From contig JAFKLL010000036.1 in the NCBI GenBank assembly GCA_017304845.1, forward strand, positions 1 through 48,508: 48,508 bases of DNA, given 5' to 3'. The notes below the pieces were generated by a model that worked only from the letters and a program-made list of their open reading frames with translations, was not told the origin of the DNA and made no database searches. The translations under genes were made by a program, and so were the position numbers. The DNA comes from Solirubrobacterales bacterium (GTDB taxonomy: Bacteria > Actinomycetota > Thermoleophilia > Solirubrobacterales > 70-9). This document shows positions 44,842-48,508 of the stretch, in pieces. The number at the start of each line of letters is the position of its first letter. Position 1 is the stretch's first letter.

Positions 44842-46882
44842 CAGGCAGATCGGCGGTCGGCTGGCAGCGGTCGTCGCCGCCGCAGCCACACCCGTCGCCG
44901 TCCGGCGCGTTGCCCGCGATCACTACCGGAAGCTCGATCTTCGGTTGGACCGCGATCGCTTCGACGACCGGCAGGTCCGACGGATCGTGGGTGCCGAATG
45001 CGCCGCGTCTACCGGCCCGGACTCCGTTGGCGATGACCAGCACCTCGGCCAGCTCGTGGATTGCCACCACCGCCGCGAGGCCGAGCGCCCCGGTCGCGGC
45101 CAGCGGGATCAAAGTGACCAGGATGCCGCCGGAGAGCAGGAGGTTTTGGCGCATGATCCGACCTGCACGGCGGGCGTGCGCAAGCGTGTCGGGGAGGTGA
45201 CGGAGGTCGTCGCCCATCAGCGCGACGTCGGCGGCTTCGATCGCGACGTCGGTTCCCATCGCGCCCATCGCGATGCCAACGTCTGCGCTCGCGAGAGCGG
45301 GCGCGTCGTTTATCCCATCGCCGACCATCGCCGTGGCGCCCTGCCTCTGGAGTTCCTCGATCGCGGTGACCTTGTCGGTCGGCAGCAGATCGGCGTGCAC
45401 GGAACCGACTCCTACCTCGGCACCCAACGCTTCGGCGGTCCTGCGGTTATCGCCCGTCAACATCGCAGTGCGCAACCCGAGCCTCTCCAGCCTGGCGACC
45501 GCCGCCGGCGCTTCGGGCCGCAGCTCGTCCCGCACCGCGATCGCCCCGAGCAGACTCCCATCTGTTTCGAGCAGCACCACCGTGGACCCGGCCTCCTGAA
45601 GTCTCTCGACCTCAGCGGAGATCCCTCCCGGCTCGACGTAGCCGGGCCGGCCAAGCCTGAGGCTCTGGCCGTCAAGAGAGCCGGTGAGGCCGTGGCCCGG
45701 AACCGCCTCGACCTGGTCGGCGGCCGGACCGTCAGGGGATGCCGCGATGATCGCCTCGGCCAAGGGATGCTCGCTGCGGCGCTCCAAGGACGCCGCGAGG
45801 CCGAGCACCTCCGACGAACTCGACTTGCCGGCCGAAACGACTTCCACGACCCGAGGCTTGTTCTGGGTGAGCGTACCGGTCTTATCGAGCGCGACCGCCC
45901 GCACGCCGGACAACGCTTCGAGAGCGGCCCCACCCTTGATCAGAACCCCGGAGCGGGTCGCGGCACCGATCGCGGCCACCACTGTGACCGGCACCGAGAT
46001 CGCGAAGGCGCAGGGAGCCGCCGCGACCAGCACGACCAGAGAGCGCTCGATCCAAGTGGTCGGATCGCCGAGAAGGCTGCCCACCACGGCGATCCCGAAT
46101 GCCGCCAGGAGCACACCGGGGACAAGGGGACGGGCGATTCGCTCGGCCAGGCGCTGGCTCCTGCCCTTGCGCTCCTGAGCTTCCTCGACGATCTGGACGA
46201 TCCGGGCCAGAGAGTTGTCGGCAGTACGCGCGGTCACCTCTACTTCGAGTGCCGCGCCACCGTTGATCGCGGCCGCGAAGACCTCGTCGCCCGGCCCGCG
46301 CTCCACCGGCACCGACTCGCCGGTGATCGCCGAGAAGTCGAGGGCGGACTGGCCTGAGCGGATCAACCCGTCGGTGGCCAGGCGCTCACCGGGCCGGACG
46401 ATCAGCCTGTCCCCGAGCCTGAGTTCGTCGGGGTCGATCGTCGTCTCGACCCCGTTCCGCAGGACGGTGGCCCGGCCCGGCACGAGGTCGAGCAATGCCC
46501 GCAACCCGCGACGGGTCTTGGTCAGGGCATAGCTCTCCAACGCTTCGGAGATCGAGAACAGGAAGGCCAGGGTGGCGGCCTCACCCAGCTCGCCGAGGAT
46601 CGTCGCTCCGACCGCAGCGATGGCCATCAACGTGCCCACCCCGAGCATCCCGCGGAAGAGACCGCGCACCGCATCGGGGATGAAGGTCAGGCCCCCGGTG
46701 ACAAGGGCGAGCACGAAGAGGAGGGTCACCGTCGGTTCGGGGGCACCGAGGAGTTCCGCGGCGATCCCACCGATGAGCGCCACTCCTGCCGAGATCGCGA
46801 GCTGGATCTCTCGGACCGCGAGCAGCCGCGCCGGCGCTTCGGATGTGCTGACCTCAACTGGTGCGCAGCAGGCGTCGCTCAT
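44834..46882 (-). CDS. cadA: Cadmium/zinc/lead-type P1B ATPase with APC motif
   Basis: 682 residues; exports divalent soft metals using ATP. Motifs: TGES actuator, DKTGTLT with phosphorylated Asp333, SEHPLAEA (HP motif), GDGINDAPALA. The transmembrane metal motif, normally CPC, reads A289-P290-C291 (AAPCAFAISVP). A Cys pair is near the N-terminus (MSDACCAP) and a short Cys-rich tail (DGDGCGCGGDDRC) near the C-terminus; there is no full N-terminal HMA domain. The start at 46882 overlaps the cadC stop by four bases. CadC partnership supports Cd/Pb/Zn; the APC motif makes exact specificity uncertain. Confidence 0.92.
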   Translation of the reverse strand: MSDACCAPVEVSTSEAPARLLAVREIQLAISAGVALIGGIAAELLGAPEPTVTLLFVLALVTGGLTFIPDAVRGLFRGMLGVGTLMAIAAVGATILGELGEAATLAFLFSISEALESYALTKTRRGLRALLDLVPGRATVLRNGVETTIDPDELRLGDRLIVRPGERLATDGLIRSGQSALDFSAITGESVPVERGPGDEVFAAAINGGAALEVEVTARTADNSLARIVQIVEEAQERKGRSQRLAERIARPLVPGVLLAAFGIAVVGSLLGDPTTWIERSLVVLVAAAPCAFAISVPVTVVAAIGAATRSGVLIKGGAALEALSGVRAVALDKTGTLTQNKPRVVEVVSAGKSSSSEVLGLAASLERRSEHPLAEAIIAASPDGPAADQVEAVPGHGLTGSLDGQSLRLGRPGYVEPGGISAEVERLQEAGSTVVLLETDGSLLGAIAVRDELRPEAPAAVARLERLGLRTAMLTGDNRRTAEALGAEVGVGSVHADLLPTDKVTAIEELQRQGATAMVGDGINDAPALASADVGIAMGAMGTDVAIEAADVALMGDDLRHLPDTLAHARRAGRIMRQNLLLSGGILVTLIPLAATGALGLAAVVAIHELAEVLVIANGVRAGRRGAFGTHDPSDLPVVEAIAVQPKIELPVVIAGNAPDGDGCGCGGDDRCQPTADLPGH

Positions 46883-47232
46883 TTCGCGCTGCCGGGAACG
46901 GCCATCAGCGAATCGAGAAGAGCGGCTCCCACGTCGGTCAACGAGTAAAGGACCATCTTGCCGTCCCGCCGGGACTGAGCCAACCCCGCCTGGCGGAGCA
47001 ACCGAACGTGATGGGAGACAAGATTCTCGCTCCGGCCCAGTATCCAGGCGAGATCGCAGACACAAAGCTCACCGCCCTCACGAAGGGCACGCGCCGCGGT
47101 CACCCGAGTTGGATCGCCCAGTGCTTTGGCCTGCTCCGCGGCCCTTTCAGCATCGTCGGTGTCGAGCCGTTCGCGGATCGACTCTGCCAAAGGCAGGTCC
47201 AGACAAAGCAGATCGCATCGATCCTCGGTCAT
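46879..47232 (-). CDS. cadC: CadC-type ArsR/SmtB metal-sensing repressor
   Basis: 117 residues. It matches staphylococcal CadC in both sensor positions: N-terminal RCDLLCLD (Cys6, Cys10) and helix-3 GELCVCDLA (Cys57, Cys59), the four thiolates that bind Cd/Pb. The winged HTH runs LAWILGRSENLVSHHVRLLR and the wing DGKMVLYSLTD. It represses cadCA until metal binds. Translationally coupled to cadA. The -10-like TAGAAT is six bases before the ATG, so the transcript is probably leaderless. Confidence 0.93.
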   Translation of the reverse strand: MTEDRCDLLCLDLPLAESIRERLDTDDAERAAEQAKALGDPTRVTAARALREGGELCVCDLAWILGRSENLVSHHVRLLRQAGLAQSRRDGKMVLYSLTDVGAALLDSLMAVPGSAK

Positions 47233-47238
47233 GCTTAC

Positions 47239-47272
47239 ATTCTAATGGACGTTGTATCGAACGCTCATCGAA
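47239..47272 (-). promoter_or_regulatory. cadC promoter/operator region
   Basis: -10 TAGAAT (47239-47244), six bases before the cadC ATG, implying a leaderless mRNA. In the -35 region two direct TTCGAT copies (47256-47261 and 47267-47272 on the minus strand) lie 11 bp apart, one helical turn; they may be part of the CadC site. No standard -35 is seen. Confidence 0.5.
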
Positions 47273-47278
47273 TGTCCC

Positions 47279-47307
47279 TTGCGCAATTCGACTCGTAAGC
47301 ATATGCT
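47279..47307 (+). promoter_or_regulatory. Promoter TTGCGC-N17-TATGCT for arsR2
   Basis: -35 47279-47284, -10 47302-47307, 17-base spacing, ending eight bases before the GTG at 47316: a leaderless-type promoter. The -10 lies inside the 18-bp palindrome. Confidence 0.65.
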
Positions 47308-47328
47308 TACGGTAAGTGACTACTTACC
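47294..47328. promoter_or_regulatory. Tandem ArsR-type operators with four GTAAG/CTTAC half-sites
   Basis: CGTAAGCATATGCTTACG (47294-47311) is a perfect 18-bp palindrome over the -10 of arsR2. Directly next to it, GGTAAGT-GACT-ACTTACC (47311-47328) is a second inverted repeat covering the GTG start. Likely binding sites for the ArsR protein encoded immediately downstream. Confidence 0.65.
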
Positions 47329-47636
47329 AATTACAAGGACTGACTGCCCTGGCCGACCCGACGCGGCGAGCGATCTTCGAACTCGTGGCCGATCGGCCGC
47401 GCCCGGTCGGTGAACTCGCGAAGGAGCTGCCGGTCAGCCGGCCGGCCGTGTCGCAGCACCTGAAGGTGCTCAAGGAGGTCGGCCTGGTCACTGACCGCGC
47501 ACAGGGCAACCGGCGCGTCTATGCCGCCAACCCAGATGGCTTGGCCGAGCTGCGGGCCTATCTCGATCACTTTTGGGACCAGGCGCTCGCCTCGTTCAGG
47601 GACATCGTCGAACAAACACCGGAGGATCAACCATGA
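47316..47636 (+). CDS. ArsR-family regulator paired with SRPBCC protein
   Basis: 106 residues. Winged HTH typical of metal-independent ArsR members: TALADPTRRAIFELVADRP, ELPVSRPAVSQHLKVLKEVG, then GNRRVYAANPDGLAELRAYL. No metal-binding Cys cluster. GTG at 47316 sits at the likely transcription start. Such regulators commonly precede an AHSA1/SRPBCC gene, as here. Divergent from cadC. Confidence 0.92.
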   Translation: MTTYQLQGLTALADPTRRAIFELVADRPRPVGELAKELPVSRPAVSQHLKVLKEVGLVTDRAQGNRRVYAANPDGLAELRAYLDHFWDQALASFRDIVEQTPEDQP

Positions 47637-48109
47637 GCACAGAAACCGAACCGACCACCGTGCGGCAGTCAATCCTGGTCGACGCGCCCGTCGAGCGGGC
47701 CTTTCGGATCTTCGTCGAGGAGTTCGATCGGATCAAGCCACATGAGCACAACCTGCTCGAAGTCGACATCGCCGAGACAATCTTCGAACCGCGCGCCGGT
47801 GGCCACATCTTCGATCGTGGCATCGATGGCAGCGAATGCCGCTGGGCGCGCGTCCTCGCCTACGAACCGCCGAACCGCCTCCTGTTCAGCTGGGACATCA
47901 GCCCCCGATGGCAGATCGAAACCGACCCCGACCACGCCAGCGAGGTCGAAGTCCAATTCATCGCCGACGGTCCCGACCGAACCCGCGTGAACCTCGAACA
48001 CCGCAACCTCGACCGCCACGGCCCCGGCTGGGAAAGCGCCCGCGACGGCGTCAGCGGCGACGGCGGCTGGCCCCTCTACCTCGGCCGCTACCGCGAACTG
48101 GTCACCTGA
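47633..48109 (+). CDS. SRPBCC (AHSA1-like) domain protein
   Basis: 158 residues, START/Bet-v1-like ligand-binding fold: VRQSILVDAPVERAFRIFVE at the N-terminus, the central FEPRAGGHIFDRGIDG and RVLAYEPPNRLLFSWDIS, and a C-terminal helix with GDGGWPLYLGRYRELV. GGAGG lies 7 bases before the ATG, which overlaps the arsR2 stop (ATGA). Ligand unknown; possibly a hydrophobic small molecule. Confidence 0.9.
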   Translation: MSTETEPTTVRQSILVDAPVERAFRIFVEEFDRIKPHEHNLLEVDIAETIFEPRAGGHIFDRGIDGSECRWARVLAYEPPNRLLFSWDISPRWQIETDPDHASEVEVQFIADGPDRTRVNLEHRNLDRHGPGWESARDGVSGDGGWPLYLGRYRELVT

Positions 48110-48360
48110 TACCGACCGTCAGTATCTAAGCTGGGGCAATTTCATCTCGCTGGGCTAGAGCGCGTGGCCGGACTCCCATTGCGTGCCGTGTCGCTGGTCG
48201 ATTCCGGGCCGGTGACCAAGAACGGTCTTCGCGTACTGCCTGACGAGATAGCAGCACCCCGGACATCGACCGGGCCGCTGGCACTAGTGCAGAAAACGGA
48301 GCGGATATGCCGGGCTGGTTTGAGACTCCGCATGCCCCGCGTTCGGCATGCCGGTGGGAA
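48110..48360. other. Non-coding stretch before boundary repeat B
   Basis: No convincing gene. It contains the perfect palindrome GCACTAGTGC at 48281-48290, preceded by CTG as in the 40-bp elements, and GGATATGC at 48303-48310. It looks like a shortened or rearranged 40-bp element with the palindrome centre lost. Confidence 0.45.
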
Positions 48361-48402
48361 AGCCCGGAAGCGGATTCGAACCGCTGACCCCTTCCTTACC
48401 AT
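48361..48402 (-). pseudogene. tRNA-Thr(GGT) 3' half, second copy
   Basis: The same 42 bases as 44032-44073 (anticodon loop through discriminator base) without a 5' half. It has the same breakpoint at the start of the anticodon loop. Confidence 0.8.
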
Positions 48403-48508
48403 CAGGCCCAGGCGAGAAGAGCCGATCCCGTGAGATGGCTTGGTGGCTGGGTCTCCCGCTGCTGCTGGATTTCCCGTCTCGCGGCGATATACCAGGATAC
48501 GCGCCCAT
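48361..48508 (-). repeat. Island boundary repeat, copy B (runs to window end)
   Basis: Counterpart of 44032-44175; similarity continues to the last base of the window (GGATACGC near 48493-48500 matches GGATACGC at 44166-44173), so the full repeat probably extends further right. Confidence 0.82.

Noticed and set aside
48142..48508. Small open frames at the right edge
   Set aside because: They run across the boundary repeat and tRNA-Thr fragment, lack ribosome sites and have shadow-like composition.
44032..48508. Prophage or transposon explanation for the right-end island
   Set aside because: No integrase, transposase, phage structural gene or terminal inverted repeats with target duplication were seen in the window.

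Overview
The window is high-GC, densely coding bacterial DNA. It most likely comes from an actinomycete-type lineage (Actinomycetota, plausibly class Thermoleophilia). RpoC carries the coiled-coil insert after its N-terminal region that is typical of actinobacterial beta-prime subunits. Several genes have leaderless-looking promoters, and the secreted proteins are built from Ig-like, DUF11 and collagen-like repeats common in that class. The class assignment is inference; the phylum is better supported.

Left part (1-11.5 kb, all minus strand): the core transcription/translation cluster rpmG-secE-nusG-rplK-rplA ... rplJ-rplL-rpoB-rpoC (rpoC runs off the left edge). It is interrupted between rplA and rplJ by two paralogous secreted-protein genes with their own promoter and terminators. 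An L10 leader with a built-in attenuator hairpin lies before rplJ.

Middle (11.6-38.1 kb, all minus strand): a surface/secretome locus directly upstream of rpmG. Three giant secreted proteins lie in one apparent operon: an Ig-like/cadherin-like protein, a PKD plus nine-DUF11 protein, and a TolB-like propeller plus 17-Ig-like-repeat protein. Upstream are a ~2244-residue parallel beta-helix/collagen-like protein whose frame is broken by one extra base inside the Gly-X-Thr tract, a polytopic membrane protein resembling GT-C glycosyltransferases with a small lipoprotein-like partner, and a third copy of the paralogous secreted gene. All of these exported proteins end in arginine and none has an LPXTG motif.

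Right-centre (38.1-44 kb): a lipoprotein gene follows a metzincin-like zinc protease gene (HExxHxxGxxH) that is frameshifted just before its active site. Then, on the plus strand, come a DUF2975 membrane protein/YozG-type regulator pair behind a double palindrome, and a four-gene operon for a MacAB-like efflux ABC transporter with a double-motif lipoprotein.

Right end (44-48.5 kb): an accessory island. A ~145-bp repeat containing the 3' half of a tRNA-Thr(GGT) occurs at both ends, with no integrase in the window. Between the copies lie hicB-hicA, cadC-cadA (Cd/Zn/Pb sensor and P1B ATPase with an unusual APC motif) and an arsR-SRPBCC pair. A 40-bp palindromic repeat occurs before hicB and again overlapping the cadA stop codon, so hicBA looks like a cassette. 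The compact cadC/arsR divergent region contains four GTAAG half-sites.
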